Shown: positions 52,972-62,442, counted from the first letter of the stretch. The stretch: 64,000 nucleotides of DNA from Aquimarina spinulae (GCF_943373825.1 NZ_CALSBP010000001.1:310001-374000); one strand, 5' to 3'. Numbers and translations are program-made. The notes: generated by a model from the sequence alone, not told the origin.

Positions 52972-53811
52972 ATGAAAACAGTGACACTTCCTATTGAGTT
53001 AACCCTTGATAAACATATGTTTACCAGTTTATACTATTATCAATCAACGAAAGAGCTTGCTAAGCAACAAATCAAACTCACAAAAAATGTCTTTAGTTTT
53101 TTGATTGATGGCCAAAAGGAGGTTTTTACAAATAATTCATCTTTCTTAATTGAGAATTCTAGTTTTCTATTAATGAAATCAGGACATTGTTTAATGACAG
53201 AAAAACTCTCATCAATACATAAAAATTATAAAAGTGTATTGTTGTTTTTCTCGAATGAAGAAATACTACAATTCATTCAGAAATTCGATATCAAAACGTC
53301 TAATAGTAGTGTGCCACAATCAGCATACTCATTTCAATATGATCAATTTATAAAAAACTACGTAAATAGTTTAGTTGATATTTCGAGACTGTCGCCGAGT
53401 ATTCAAAAAAAGATGATTCGGACAAAATTTGAGGAGATCATGATCTATTTAGTAGAAACTAATGGGACAGGTTTTATAAATTCAATGATGACTCATCAAA
53501 GCAACTCCTTTCAAAATTTCCTTAGTGTGGTCGAAAATAATAAACTAAGAAAAATGACATTAAAAGAGTTGGCCTTTTTATCAAATATGAGTGTATCCAC
53601 ATTTAAACGAGAATTTGAAAAACACTTTCATCAATCACCCAGTAAATGGTTTTTAGATAAGAGGTTAGAACACTCGGCTTTTATGTTAAAGAATAATGCT
53701 AAGCGACCATCAGAAATCTATCAGGAAATTGGTTATGAAAACCTTTCAAATTTTATATATGCATTTAAAACAAAATTTGGTGTTACCCCAAAACAGTATC
53801 AACTAGATTGA
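52972..53811 (+). CDS. AraC family transcriptional regulator
   Basis: A 279-residue regulator of the ExsA/small-AraC type: N-terminal region (about 1-180, with a cupin-like MKSGHCLMTEKLSS) and two C-terminal helix-turn-helix motifs (MTLKELAFLSNMSVSTFKREFEK, RPSEIYQEIGYENLSNFIYAF). It lies 90 nt before the YbhB-like gene and on the same strand, and is its natural regulator. Confidence 0.86.
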   Translation: MKTVTLPIELTLDKHMFTSLYYYQSTKELAKQQIKLTKNVFSFLIDGQKEVFTNNSSFLIENSSFLLMKSGHCLMTEKLSSIHKNYKSVLLFFSNEEILQFIQKFDIKTSNSSVPQSAYSFQYDQFIKNYVNSLVDISRLSPSIQKKMIRTKFEEIMIYLVETNGTGFINSMMTHQSNSFQNFLSVVENNKLRKMTLKELAFLSNMSVSTFKREFEKHFHQSPSKWFLDKRLEHSAFMLKNNAKRPSEIYQEIGYENLSNFIYAFKTKFGVTPKQYQLD

Positions 53812-53901
53812 ACTTTTAGCACTACTTTTTGACCTAAAATAAACATAATATTCTCCTCTTTAACTCATAATTTTGTATGTATAACTAAATATTAAACCAT
53901 T

Positions 53902-54459
53902 ATGAAAAAATCAATTTTTATTTTAGGCATACTACTAACCATATCAACCTCTTCATTTGCACAAAATACGTTTACATTAACGAGCAATTCTATAGGTGGA
54001 GAAGCTACTATTAATGAAGAATTTAACGGATTTGGTTGTACCGGAAACAATGAATCTCCTCAACTTTCATGGAAGAATGCGCCAAAAGACACGAAAAGTT
54101 TTGCAATAACTATGTATGATCCAGATGCGCCAACTGGCAGCGGATGGTGGCATTGGGTGGTATTTGATATCCCTGCAAATATTAAAGAATTAGTATCAAA
54201 TACGGGTAATATGAAATTAAATTTAACTCCAAAAGAAGCAATTCAAAGTATCACAGATTTTGGAGTAAGTGGATATGGAGGACCTTGTCCTCCCGAAGAG
54301 CACGGGATACATCAATATATCATTACCGTTCATGCTTTAAAAACCGATAAACTTGGGCTTAATGAAAACACAAACCCTGCAGTTGTAGGGTATTACCTTT
54401 GGAACAATACTATAGCTAAAGCAAGTATAGTGATGTACTATCAAAGAACCAAAGAGTAA
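53902..54459 (+). CDS. YbhB/YbcL family PEBP-like protein (secreted)
   Basis: A 185-residue phosphatidylethanolamine-binding-type protein with a signal peptide (ending SSFAQ). The ligand-binding motif DPDAPTGSGWWHWVV is present, followed by GGPCPPEEHGIHQYIITVHAL. These resemble YbhB. Role in bacteria is unclear; it follows an AraC gene. Confidence 0.9.
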   Translation: MKKSIFILGILLTISTSSFAQNTFTLTSNSIGGEATINEEFNGFGCTGNNESPQLSWKNAPKDTKSFAITMYDPDAPTGSGWWHWVVFDIPANIKELVSNTGNMKLNLTPKEAIQSITDFGVSGYGGPCPPEEHGIHQYIITVHALKTDKLGLNENTNPAVVGYYLWNNTIAKASIVMYYQRTKE

Positions 54460-54531
54460 GGAACCCGGATCAAAATTTGATAGAATTAAGTAATTACGAA
54501 TAAGACGATTACCAATCACATATAAAATAGT

Positions 54532-54587
54532 TGATGAAGCGCAAATCATAAAAGTTTGCGCTTTTTTAATACATTTATAGAATCTGA
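54532..54587 (+). repeat. Upstream copy of a 56-bp repeat including a terminator
   Basis: 50 of 56 bases match 54971-55026. The core (54538-54562) is a hairpin AGCGCAAA/TTTGCGCT with a T-run to 54567, so it is also the terminator of the YbhB-like gene. The pair flanks the DUF1801 gene. Confidence 0.75.
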
Positions 54588-54618
54588 TATAGGTGGTATA
54601 AGCTATTAAATAATTTGT

Positions 54619-54969
54619 ATGAAGGCAATAGATAATTTTTACTTTGATAAAGAAGAACCAATTAAAAGTTGCCTTTTGGTTTTAAAAACTATAATAACTG
54701 ATTATAATTCTGAGTTTGAATCGAGATGGTATTACCGTTTACCTTGTTTTATGTATAAAAATCAAATTTTTTGTTATCTATGGGTGGATAAGAAAACACA
54801 ATTTCCTTACATAGCAATTGGAAAAGGTGTAAAAATTAACCATCCAGATTTAATTCAGGAGAAAAGGACGTTTACAAAGTTATTAATGATTGATCCAAAT
54901 AAAGATATTCCAATAGAAAAAATACATAGCATATTTGATATGGCAATGGAACTTTATAATGAAAAATAA
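54619..54969 (+). CDS. DUF1801-like protein (YdhG-type)
   Basis: A 116-residue protein. The WYYRLPCFMYKNQIFCYLW and HPDLIQEKRTFTKLLMIDPNKDIPIEKI stretches match, from memory, DUF1801 proteins of Flavobacteriia, which adopt the frataxin-like YdhG fold; a role in iron handling has been suggested for relatives. It is framed by two near-identical 56-bp terminator copies, so it may be a mobile single-gene insertion. Confidence 0.7.
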   Translation: MKAIDNFYFDKEEPIKSCLLVLKTIITDYNSEFESRWYYRLPCFMYKNQIFCYLWVDKKTQFPYIAIGKGVKINHPDLIQEKRTFTKLLMIDPNKDIPIEKIHSIFDMAMELYNEK

Positions 54970-54970
54970 C

Positions 54971-55026
54971 TGATTAAGCGCAAATCATATAAGTTTGCGC
55001 TTTTTTAATACACCTATATGATCTGA
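54971..55026 (+). repeat. Downstream copy of the 56-bp repeat including a terminator
   Basis: Second copy with hairpin AGCGCAAA/TTTGCGCT (54977-55001) and T-run (to 55006). It ends the DUF1801 gene and lies before the convergent CPBP gene. Confidence 0.75.
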
Positions 55027-55055
55027 AAAACTTACTATTATGTACTTGCTGCTTT

Positions 55056-55733
55056 TTATAAAAAAATATCCCAAACAAAATGAATTATAATAGCATAAAG
55101 TATTCCTGCTCTGACTCTAACGAAACTCATAATAAAAGCTCCTATGAGTTGAAAAATAATAGTTTTTAGATATCCTAACTCTAATCCTTTAGAGTTAAAA
55201 AAGTGAGCAAAAGCAAAGATAAAAGCGCTAATATATACGATATACCCAAAATTTTTATTCCAAAATACAGTCAATTCCTTTTTATATTTTGTGCCAATTA
55301 AATAAACCAAAAAAAACAATACTAAAAATAGTATAGCTGTCTCTTTTAGTCCATCAGGTTCAAAGAACATGTTACTAAACACTATTTTTTTGTAATAAAG
55401 GGATAGTATTCCTGCAACCGATGTAGAAAACAATATGGGGTTAAATTTTGTCAAAAAACCTCTAAAAGAAAGTTCTTCAAAAATCGCTACCATAGCATAC
55501 AAAACAAATGGGTTATATAATGTTTCGATATTTTCTGTAAGGCTTTCATTAATATTTCCGGTATAATAAGTATATAAACCATATATTATGAGTAAAGGAA
55601 GAATTAACACTATTTCTAACAATAGTGAATTAAATGCCAAAATAGACTTGTTTTTTATTCCTTTAGTTTGTTTTAAATAATTAGGTTTTTTCAAAAATTG
55701 AAAAAAATACCTCCAATGGGTTAGTGTTTTCAT
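55056..55733 (-). CDS. CPBP family intramembrane metalloprotease
   Basis: A 225-residue membrane protein with about six helices. Motif 1 is FEELSFRGFL (EExxxR), motif 2 region AFIFAFAHFFNSKG (FxxxH), and motif 3 includes IIIHFVWDI (HxxxN/D-like). These are the three conserved motifs of CAAX/Abi proteases. Substrate unknown; CPBP proteases are often in peptide-maturation or immunity roles. Confidence 0.87.
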   Translation of the reverse strand: MKTLTHWRYFFQFLKKPNYLKQTKGIKNKSILAFNSLLLEIVLILPLLIIYGLYTYYTGNINESLTENIETLYNPFVLYAMVAIFEELSFRGFLTKFNPILFSTSVAGILSLYYKKIVFSNMFFEPDGLKETAILFLVLFFLVYLIGTKYKKELTVFWNKNFGYIVYISAFIFAFAHFFNSKGLELGYLKTIIFQLIGAFIMSFVRVRAGILYAIIIHFVWDIFL

Positions 55734-56115
55734 TAAGTATTAAAATTAAAGTTGTTTATAAATATTAGCCCATCTAACAAGATTTTTAATGCATTTGTTG
55801 GGCACTTTATTTCATATGTGCTCTATATCAGATGAAGTACAAATTAAAAGTTAACAGTTTATAATTGTACTACACTAAAAGGTAGTTTTTAAGTTGAAGA
55901 GATGTTTATTACTCATTAAATTGATTACTCTTTGCAAATCCCTTTATTGATTATAACTAATAAGAAGTTTGCAAATATGAAATTTGACGTTTATAAAAAT
56001 GATAAGAGGAAAATATTTATATTTGGGTTAGCACCGACTTGAAACATATTGCTTATTATCTGCCTTATGTTTCTTATACAGAACATTACCTTCAATAGAT
56101 AAAACTTAAAAACAT
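55734..56115. other. Divergent gap
   Basis: Between the CPBP gene (minus) and the PD40 gene (plus). TATATTTG (56018-56025) is a possible -7 box, 90 nt before the next start. Nothing else recognised. Confidence 0.35.
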
Positions 56116-57027
56116 ATGCGTTTACTAATTAATTGTTTTTTCTGGTGTTTATTAACTCCGCTAATATGTAGTAGTCAGAAAATAGATGATCGCCTTAAGT
56201 ATCTTGAACAAAAACCTCCATCTTTAACTCCGGAGATATTCGCACCAGGTCTTATCTCTAAAAATACTGAATCAGAATTTGGTTCAGTTTTCAATACCAA
56301 AGCAACACAATTTTTCTATGGGGTAGATATAAATGGAAGAACCGAAATAAGATATTCAGAACTTATAGAAAACAAATGGAGCAAACCTAGAACTATTTTA
56401 TCCCATGATAAGTACGGGTTTAATGATCCATTTCTTTCTCCAGATGAAAACAGATTATATTTTATCTCAGAAAGAACATTAGATGGTATGGGAGCCAAAC
56501 AAGATCACGATATATGGTATGTAGAAAAAAAAGGTAACGAGTGGTCAGAACCTATAAATGCCGGACCCAATATCAACTCTAATAGAAATGAATATTATAT
56601 TTCGTTTACAGCAACCGGAACGATGTATTTTTCATCCAACAAAATAACTGCAGAGAAAATGCAAAGCGACTTTGATATATATGCCTCTAAAAGTATTAAC
56701 GGAGAATTTCAGAAAGCGATTACACTGGGAGATTCGATTAATACCTCAAATTACGAAGCCGATGTTTTTGTTGACCCAAAAGAAACGTACATTATTTTTT
56801 GTGCAAGACGACCAGAAGGACTAGGTAGAGGTGATCTTTATATTAGTTTTAAGAATACCGATGGAACGTGGACAAAATCTATCAATATGGGAGAAAAAAT
56901 AAATACAAAAAACCATGAACTTTGTCCTTTTGTATCAAAAGATGGTAAATATTTCTTCTATACAAGTAATCAAGATATTTACTGGGTAAGTACTAAAATT
57001 ATCGATGAATTAAGAAAAAGCAAGTAA
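56116..57027 (+). CDS. Secreted WD40-like PD40 repeat protein (TolB-like propeller)
   Basis: A 303-residue exported protein (signal ending CSSQ). PD40-type beta-propeller strands repeat: FLSPDENRLYFISER, FTATGTMYFSSNK, FVDPKETYIIFCARR, FVSKDGKYFFYTSN. It resembles the TolB propeller without the TolB N-terminal domain. It is probably a periplasmic binding or scaffold protein. The Crp/Fnr gene follows at 57052. Confidence 0.85.
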   Translation: MRLLINCFFWCLLTPLICSSQKIDDRLKYLEQKPPSLTPEIFAPGLISKNTESEFGSVFNTKATQFFYGVDINGRTEIRYSELIENKWSKPRTILSHDKYGFNDPFLSPDENRLYFISERTLDGMGAKQDHDIWYVEKKGNEWSEPINAGPNINSNRNEYYISFTATGTMYFSSNKITAEKMQSDFDIYASKSINGEFQKAITLGDSINTSNYEADVFVDPKETYIIFCARRPEGLGRGDLYISFKNTDGTWTKSINMGEKINTKNHELCPFVSKDGKYFFYTSNQDIYWVSTKIIDELRKSK

Positions 57028-57051
57028 CGCGGTGCGTAATTGAAACTCAAA

Positions 57052-57585
57052 ATGTCTCAAAAGAAAACAATCAACGAGTCGATACACAAGACGATATCAT
57101 TAGAAAAAGGTGATTTTTTTCTTCAATATGGCAAACCTTGTATAGAAATTGGTATGTTGATTAAAGGCGTAATGAGAGGATTTGTGTATGATAACGACGG
57201 CAATGAAATCACTACTCATTTTTATCAAGAAGGAGATATGATTATTGGTAGTTATATTCCCAATACAAATGTAGTCATGTCTGTTGAAGCTTTAGAGAAA
57301 TGCGAAATTTCTGTAGCAAATTACTCAGAAGTGATGTCTTGGGTTAATAAAGACAAAAATATTACCGAAATAGTGACAAACGAGTTTCAAAAACTTAATA
57401 AACAGTTACAATCAAGATTAGTGTCTTTGTTAAATTTGAACTCTGTAGAAAAGTATACACTCTTTTTAAAAGAATATCCCAGTTTGATCAATCGAATTCC
57501 ACATTATTACATTGCAAACTATTTAGGCATTACACCAACACAGTTAAGTAGAGCACGAAAACAATTTATCGACAAATGTAAATGA
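57052..57585 (+). CDS. Crp/Fnr family transcriptional regulator
   Basis: A 177-residue regulator: barrel with LEKGDFFLQYGKPCIEIGML and EITTHFYQEGDMIIGSY, and helix-turn-helix IPHYYIANYLGITPTQLSRARKQF. Start at ATG 57052 (MSQKKT) is preferred to a TTG at 57040. The typical cNMP phosphate cassette is missing. It lies 24 nt behind the PD40 gene and 57 nt before a hypothetical gene. Confidence 0.85.
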   Translation: MSQKKTINESIHKTISLEKGDFFLQYGKPCIEIGMLIKGVMRGFVYDNDGNEITTHFYQEGDMIIGSYIPNTNVVMSVEALEKCEISVANYSEVMSWVNKDKNITEIVTNEFQKLNKQLQSRLVSLLNLNSVEKYTLFLKEYPSLINRIPHYYIANYLGITPTQLSRARKQFIDKCK

Positions 57586-57642
57586 GAAAAAAATAACGTA
57601 TTCGTTCCTTTGTATCAAGAAATAGTATAAAAGAGAAACAAT

Positions 57643-58056
57643 ATGGAAAAGCATTTTGAACTCACAGACAAAGTGTTTAAAAATCAATTTACACAGTGTA
57701 CACTTAATCCCGAAATTTTTAGTCACGAAGCACATTTACGATTGGCGTGGATTATGATTAATGATCACGGTATTGAACAAGCCGAAAAAAAGATACACAC
57801 ACAACTACAGTATTTTGTAGAATTTGTAGGAGCAAAAGACAAATACAACAAAACGCTAACTATTGTTGCAACCAAAGCGGTGAATCACTTCATGAATCAA
57901 TCAAAATCTGATAATTTTAAAGATTTTATAGTTGAGTTTCCGCAGTTAAAAACCAATTTTAAACAACTTATCGATAACCATTATAGTTTTGATATTTTTA
58001 ATTCTGAAAAAGCAAAAACAGAATTTCTAGCCCCTGATATCCTCACTTTTGATTAA
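57643..58056 (+). CDS. Hypothetical protein
   Basis: A 137-residue cytoplasmic protein. The conserved-looking core is FSHEAHLRLAWIMINDHGIEQAE with a His-rich start (SHEAHLR). Helical throughout, with HFMNQ and DNHYSFDIFNS further on. I do not recognise the family. It lies next to a Crp/Fnr gene, an arrangement that suggests regulation by it. Confidence 0.5.
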   Translation: MEKHFELTDKVFKNQFTQCTLNPEIFSHEAHLRLAWIMINDHGIEQAEKKIHTQLQYFVEFVGAKDKYNKTLTIVATKAVNHFMNQSKSDNFKDFIVEFPQLKTNFKQLIDNHYSFDIFNSEKAKTEFLAPDILTFD

Positions 58057-58203
58057 AAAGCAGTACGATGAGGTTAGAATCTGTGTTAAACTGAAAAATG
58101 AGATATACTTTTAAAATAAATGTAGATTAATTTAACAGATCAAGTAACATTTTATTATGTTAGGACATATACCTATAAATAGTAGACATAAGCACGTAAT
58201 AAT

Positions 58204-58662
58204 ATGCAGAAATCATCTACATCTCTTTATAGAATTCGAAAAACAAGTTGGGGTATTTGGGTGCAAATTTCGGCTGGTGTTAAAAATAGCAGTCAGGGAG
58301 ATAAAATATCTGATAATTTGTATTTTGAATACAAAGCTAATACTACACATTTAACAGATGTTGAAATTGAACTTTTAAAAGAAGGTCTTACCTGGGTAAG
58401 TACCATAATTGAAAAGAAAATTAATACGCCAACCACAATAACTCTAAATAAGATAGAGCTAAATCATTGCGACTATCAAGTTGAAGGCATGTTTTACGGA
58501 ATAGCATTTTGGGCATCTGAGCATTTTGGATTTGATTTGCCAGAATATCAATTTAAGTATGATGTAAAAAAGAATAAGTATATGTTCCCTGACTTAGACG
58601 AAAAATTAAAAAAACTATTCACCACACTGTATATGAGATCGGAGCGATTTAGCTTCAAATAG
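58204..58662 (+). CDS. Hypothetical protein
   Basis: A 152-residue protein of unknown family. Strands in the first third (WGIWVQISAGVKNSSQGDKI), a helix (TDVEIELLKEGLTWVSTIIEKKI), then GIAFWASEHFGFDLPEYQFKYD. No signal peptide or membrane helix. An overlapping frame from 58157 shares part of the sequence and is judged non-coding. The neighbours give no clue. Confidence 0.5.
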   Translation: MQKSSTSLYRIRKTSWGIWVQISAGVKNSSQGDKISDNLYFEYKANTTHLTDVEIELLKEGLTWVSTIIEKKINTPTTITLNKIELNHCDYQVEGMFYGIAFWASEHFGFDLPEYQFKYDVKKNKYMFPDLDEKLKKLFTTLYMRSERFSFK

Positions 58663-58740
58663 AAATGGGTTTTCCTGTTTTTAGCAATGCAAATTTTTTA
58701 TATACTTACTTAAAAGCCGTCAAATTGAGTGGTTTTTTAT

Positions 58741-58900
58741 AGTAATCTCTCGACCACGCTCGAGATGACGTGTAGAAAAATTGTATCGACTCTTCGACGA
58801 AGCTCAGAATGACAAGGCCTTTGATTAGAAAATTACTTGTCTTCGATAGACTCGGGGCAGGCTCAAACTCTGTTGAAATACAATTTTCTACCAAAAAATA
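58741..58900. repeat. Dispersed hairpin-type intergenic repeat
   Basis: Contains TCTCGA/TCGAGA (58748-58765) and CGACTCTTCGACGAAGCTCAGAATGAC-like bases (58787-58813), the well-known 'CTTCGACGAAGCTCAGAATGAC' type of Bacteroidetes dispersed repeat. The rest of 58663-59005 is AT-rich and non-coding. It is likely present in many copies in this genome. Confidence 0.6.
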
Positions 58901-59005
58901 AAAATTGAGCTAAAAACAAAAAAAAATAACAAATCGAAAAATTTTAGAATGAATTCAATGTAACCTTTTAAAAAAACGAAGGTCTTAAGTACAAAATATA
59001 TCTAT

Positions 59006-60433
59006 ATGAACTTGTTTCGATCAAAAAGTTTTGTGCTCCTTAGTATTGTAGTAGTATCAATTTTATTTTTTACAGCATGTGTAACCGATAGAAAATCCGA
59101 TGCTCCCAAAACACAAGAAAAAACTACATTAAACCAGTTATTAGAGGAGAAAATTAATCTTCATTATCCGGCCGATGGAGCAGGAGCAGTGGTTTTAATT
59201 CGTAAAGGCGGAAAAACATTGCTCAAAAAAGCATTCGGAAACATAAATATAGAACACCGGGTAGCGACCCAAACCGATATGAAATTCCGTATCGCCTCTA
59301 TTACAAAACAATTTACTGCTGTTTGTATTTTGATATTAGAAGAACAAGGAAAACTATCTCTTGATAGTGATATTAAAGAGTATATTCCCGAATATAAGCA
59401 ATCACATGATCATAGCATTACAATTCGACAATTATTAGGGCATACTGCAGGAATTCCTGAATACACAGAAGTGAAACCTTCTTATGATCATCATGGTACA
59501 GATCGGATAACTATGGACACTATTGTAAATGTAATCAATACTGTTTCACTTGATTTTAAACCGGGAACCGACTGGAAATATTCGAACTCTGGGTATGTTT
59601 TATTAGGCAAGATTGTTGAAAATGTTTCCAAACAGGAGTTTAGAGCATATGTTCAAGAGCATATTTTTGATGCGTTAAACATGAAAAAATCAAGTTTCTA
59701 TGATTTTTATGAAATCGTTCCGCAATTATCTAAAGGATACGAAGTAGCCGAGGAAGAACTTCATAAAATTGTTCATGCAAAAGCTGTAAAACCAGGAACA
59801 CTTGCAGATGGTGGCATCATTTCTACTATCGATGATATGACTATTTGGTACGACGCTTTAAAAAACAATACATTAATTAGCGAGAAACAAAAACAGATCG
59901 CATTCACTTCTCAAAGCCTGAAAGATGGTAGAAAAACTAAATATGGGTTAGGTTGGTGGGCCACAACTTTGGGTAAGTATACCACAGTAGAGCATGGAGG
60001 AAATGTACATGGTACCGAATGTTACTCATTATGGATTCTTGAAGAGGACTTACAGATTATCGTGTTATCAAACCTAAATAGAAGTCATCCGGCAGGGCTT
60101 GCTGTACAGTTAGCTTCAGATGTTTTAGGGATTTCATCTAATCTAGAACAGGTTAAACCCTTTGATGAAAGTGTGTTAAAGAAATTTACGGGAGCCTATA
60201 CTCACGAAGATGGAACCATTCGTAATATCACATTAGAAAACGGACAGCTTAATTCGCAGCGAGACCAGGGAAGAAAGTTTGTAATTGTACCGATTAGCGA
60301 ACACAGATTTATTTTTAAATCTGATCCCGATTGGTGGATTGACTTTACCATAAATGAAGAAGAAAAAATAGAGAGCCTTGCCGTTGGATCCAGAACGACT
60401 TTAGTATCAAATGGGAAACGAAGTAAGGAGTAA
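59006..60433 (+). CDS. Serine hydrolase lipoprotein, class C beta-lactamase fold
   Basis: A 475-residue lipoprotein (lipobox FTACVTD). Motifs in order: SITKQFTAVC (SxxK), YSNSGYVLLG (YxN) and EHGGNVHGT (third motif, HGG in place of KTG). The C-terminal part is a beta-rich extension (TGAYTHEDGTIRNITLE). Likely an esterase or peptidase of the penicillin-binding-like group. Similar to the two island hydrolases at 23021 and 25068 but located outside the island. Confidence 0.86.
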   Translation: MNLFRSKSFVLLSIVVVSILFFTACVTDRKSDAPKTQEKTTLNQLLEEKINLHYPADGAGAVVLIRKGGKTLLKKAFGNINIEHRVATQTDMKFRIASITKQFTAVCILILEEQGKLSLDSDIKEYIPEYKQSHDHSITIRQLLGHTAGIPEYTEVKPSYDHHGTDRITMDTIVNVINTVSLDFKPGTDWKYSNSGYVLLGKIVENVSKQEFRAYVQEHIFDALNMKKSSFYDFYEIVPQLSKGYEVAEEELHKIVHAKAVKPGTLADGGIISTIDDMTIWYDALKNNTLISEKQKQIAFTSQSLKDGRKTKYGLGWWATTLGKYTTVEHGGNVHGTECYSLWILEEDLQIIVLSNLNRSHPAGLAVQLASDVLGISSNLEQVKPFDESVLKKFTGAYTHEDGTIRNITLENGQLNSQRDQGRKFVIVPISEHRFIFKSDPDWWIDFTINEEEKIESLAVGSRTTLVSNGKRSKE

Positions 60434-60701
60434 GTGGGATATGTCTATAATAAAGTACATAGATGTTTTGATGAAGTATCTTATATGAAATAGAAGAACT
60501 TGGGGGAGAAATATTTACAAACGAAAACAAACAAACCCGAATAGCACTACATAGATAGCTACAACATCTGATTCCCCTTTCAGAAATTCTCGATGTCAAA
60601 CCATAAGTTTACTTCTTTTTGTTACTTTAGTATACAATCAACAAATCCCTGTACTAAAAAGTGATCTTGTTGTATAAAAACGAACACCAGCACGCAAAAA
60701 T

Positions 60702-61238
60702 ATGAACCCAATTTCAACCCTATTAGAAGAGATAAACAGTCAAAATTTATGGGATAAAGAACTGAAACTGGATAGAAATGAATATTTAAAAGTAAAAGGA
60801 AGTATCGATACAAATGCGTACCTGGTTGTAGACGGTAGTTTAAGAATTTTTGTGATAGACGAGTTTGAAGAACATACTATTCGATTTGGATATAAAAATA
60901 ATTTTATTGCAGCTCTCGATTCATTTATAAACGAAAAACCATCCGATTTTTATATTCAAGCCCTGAAGAAAACGACTTTAAAGATGATTAAAAAAGCAAA
61001 TCTTATGAACTTTATATGGTCTTCTGCAGAGCACACTAAAACGTGGTATCTGATTTTCGAAAATTTTGTTTTGCAACAAATAGAAAGAGAAAGAGATATT
61101 TTAACCACTTCTCCTGTAGAAAGGTATAATAGGGTTTTAAAACGTAGCCCTCAGCTATTTCAGGAAATACCCAATAAATATATTGCATCCTACCTGCGAA
61201 TGACTCCCGAAACACTTTCGAGAATCAAAAAATCTTAA
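60702..61238 (+). CDS. Crp/Fnr family transcriptional regulator
   Basis: A 178-residue regulator: barrel (KVKGSIDTNAYLVVDGSLRI, HTIRFGYKNNFIAALDSF) and helix-turn-helix IPNKYIASYLRMTPETLSRIKK. No clear cyclic-nucleotide cassette. Fifth of its kind in the window. A DinB-like gene follows 53 nt later. Confidence 0.85.
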   Translation: MNPISTLLEEINSQNLWDKELKLDRNEYLKVKGSIDTNAYLVVDGSLRIFVIDEFEEHTIRFGYKNNFIAALDSFINEKPSDFYIQALKKTTLKMIKKANLMNFIWSSAEHTKTWYLIFENFVLQQIERERDILTTSPVERYNRVLKRSPQLFQEIPNKYIASYLRMTPETLSRIKKS

Positions 61239-61291
61239 TTTCGATCAATGTTTTAAAACTTCAAATCATAGAGTTTTGTATAAAAAAACAA

Positions 61292-61843
61292 ATGAAGATA
61301 GCATCAAAAGAATTACTACTGGATTTGGTAGAAAGAACACGAAAAAATATAAATGAAGCAGAAAAATATAATCAGTTGCCTATAGAAAAACTCAATTGGA
61401 GAAATACACCAGAGAGTTGGAGTATTTTAGAATGTCTGGAACACTTAAATTTATATGGGGACTATTATCTTCCTGAGATTGAAAATAGAATGATAACATC
61501 GAAAAGAAAAAATGCGCCTGTTTTTAAATCAGGTCTTTTGGGGAATTACTTTGCAAAAATGATGCTTCCGAGAGAAAAATTGAATACCATGAAAACATTC
61601 AAAGATAAAAATCCGATTAACAATGATCTGGATAAAAAATGTATTGACCGATTTATAGCACAACAACACAAGACATTAGCATTATTAGACATTGCAGGAA
61701 GTAAAGATCTAGGTAAGATTAAAACATCGATCAGTATTTCTAAATGGATAAAATTAAAACTGGGAGATACGTTTAGAGTACTTATTTATCATAATCAAAG
61801 GCATATTGCACAATGTAATAAAATAGTGAATAGCTACTCATAA
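61292..61843 (+). CDS. DinB family protein
   Basis: A 183-residue four-helix-bundle protein of the DinB/YfiT type: metal-binding histidines in ECLEHLNLYG (His) and LIYHNQRHIAQCNKI (two His), with NWRNTPESWSILE near the N-terminus. Members are thiol-transferases or unknown damage-inducible proteins. It may be controlled by the Crp/Fnr gene directly upstream. Confidence 0.85.
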   Translation: MKIASKELLLDLVERTRKNINEAEKYNQLPIEKLNWRNTPESWSILECLEHLNLYGDYYLPEIENRMITSKRKNAPVFKSGLLGNYFAKMMLPREKLNTMKTFKDKNPINNDLDKKCIDRFIAQQHKTLALLDIAGSKDLGKIKTSISISKWIKLKLGDTFRVLIYHNQRHIAQCNKIVNSYS

Positions 61844-61985
61844 TACTTCGTAAGAGAAGAGTTCTTAATTTCTTAGGATTGCCTATTTTTAATCTTCTGT
61901 AGTAATCTGAGTGCTGAAGTATATATAATGAAACAAGGGGAGGAGAACTACAAACACAAGTGCTGCCTAGTAAAAACATAGGATA

Positions 61986-62024
61986 GGGTACTTATATAAG
62001 TGGATACCCATACTTCTAGTACCC
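61986..62024. promoter_or_regulatory. Complex inverted repeat upstream of the HxlR gene
   Basis: GGGTACT (61986-61992) and AGTACCC (62018-62024) enclose TTATATAAGTGGATACCCAT-like bases with a further internal dyad. It lies about 95 nt before the HxlR start and could be its own operator. Confidence 0.35.
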
Positions 62025-62118
62025 CTGGATATCATTTTAGTCTGATAAAAGAGCTGTTTTTTATACTTTCGTTAATGATACACACTATGTTTATTTGTAA
62101 TTTTAAGAAATATTATAC

Positions 62119-62442
62119 ATGGGAACCTACACTAGAAAAACACCGTTAAAAATTGATTGCCCGATGGAGAGAACATTACATGTTATTTCCGGAAAATGGA
62201 AACTCGCACTATTATGCGAACTTAATAGAGGAAGTTGTAGGCTTAAAGATTTAGAAAAATACAATCCCGAAGCTTCTAAAAGAGCTTTAACCAAACAGTT
62301 GGGTGAATTGGTAGAGGATGGGATCATTCAAAAAAAAGATTATGAAGTATATCCCAAAAAAGTAGAATACTCTTTAACAGAAAGAGGAAAAGAACTTATT
62401 TCTGTATTAGAAGTCCTTGATAAATTTGGTAAACAATTATAA
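62119..62442 (+). CDS. HxlR family transcriptional regulator
   Basis: A 107-residue winged-helix regulator: CPMERTLHVISGKWKLALLC at the start (with the redox-active-type Cys14), LNRGSCRLKDLEKYNPEASKRALTKQLGEL (recognition), and KKVEYSLTERGKELISVL (wing). HxlR proteins respond to quinones, aldehydes or oxidants. No adjacent target gene is certain. Confidence 0.93.
   Translation: MGTYTRKTPLKIDCPMERTLHVISGKWKLALLCELNRGSCRLKDLEKYNPEASKRALTKQLGELVEDGIIQKKDYEVYPKKVEYSLTERGKELISVLEVLDKFGKQL

Noticed and set aside
58157..58354. Overlapping 65-residue frame before the hypothetical gene at 58204
   Set aside because: It shares sequence with the longer frame at 58204 in another phase, and its product looks random.
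60434..60701. Short coding-like pieces (EELGGEIFTNENKQTRIALH)
   Set aside because: Too short and not continuous; no family could be recognised, so no pseudogene is claimed.
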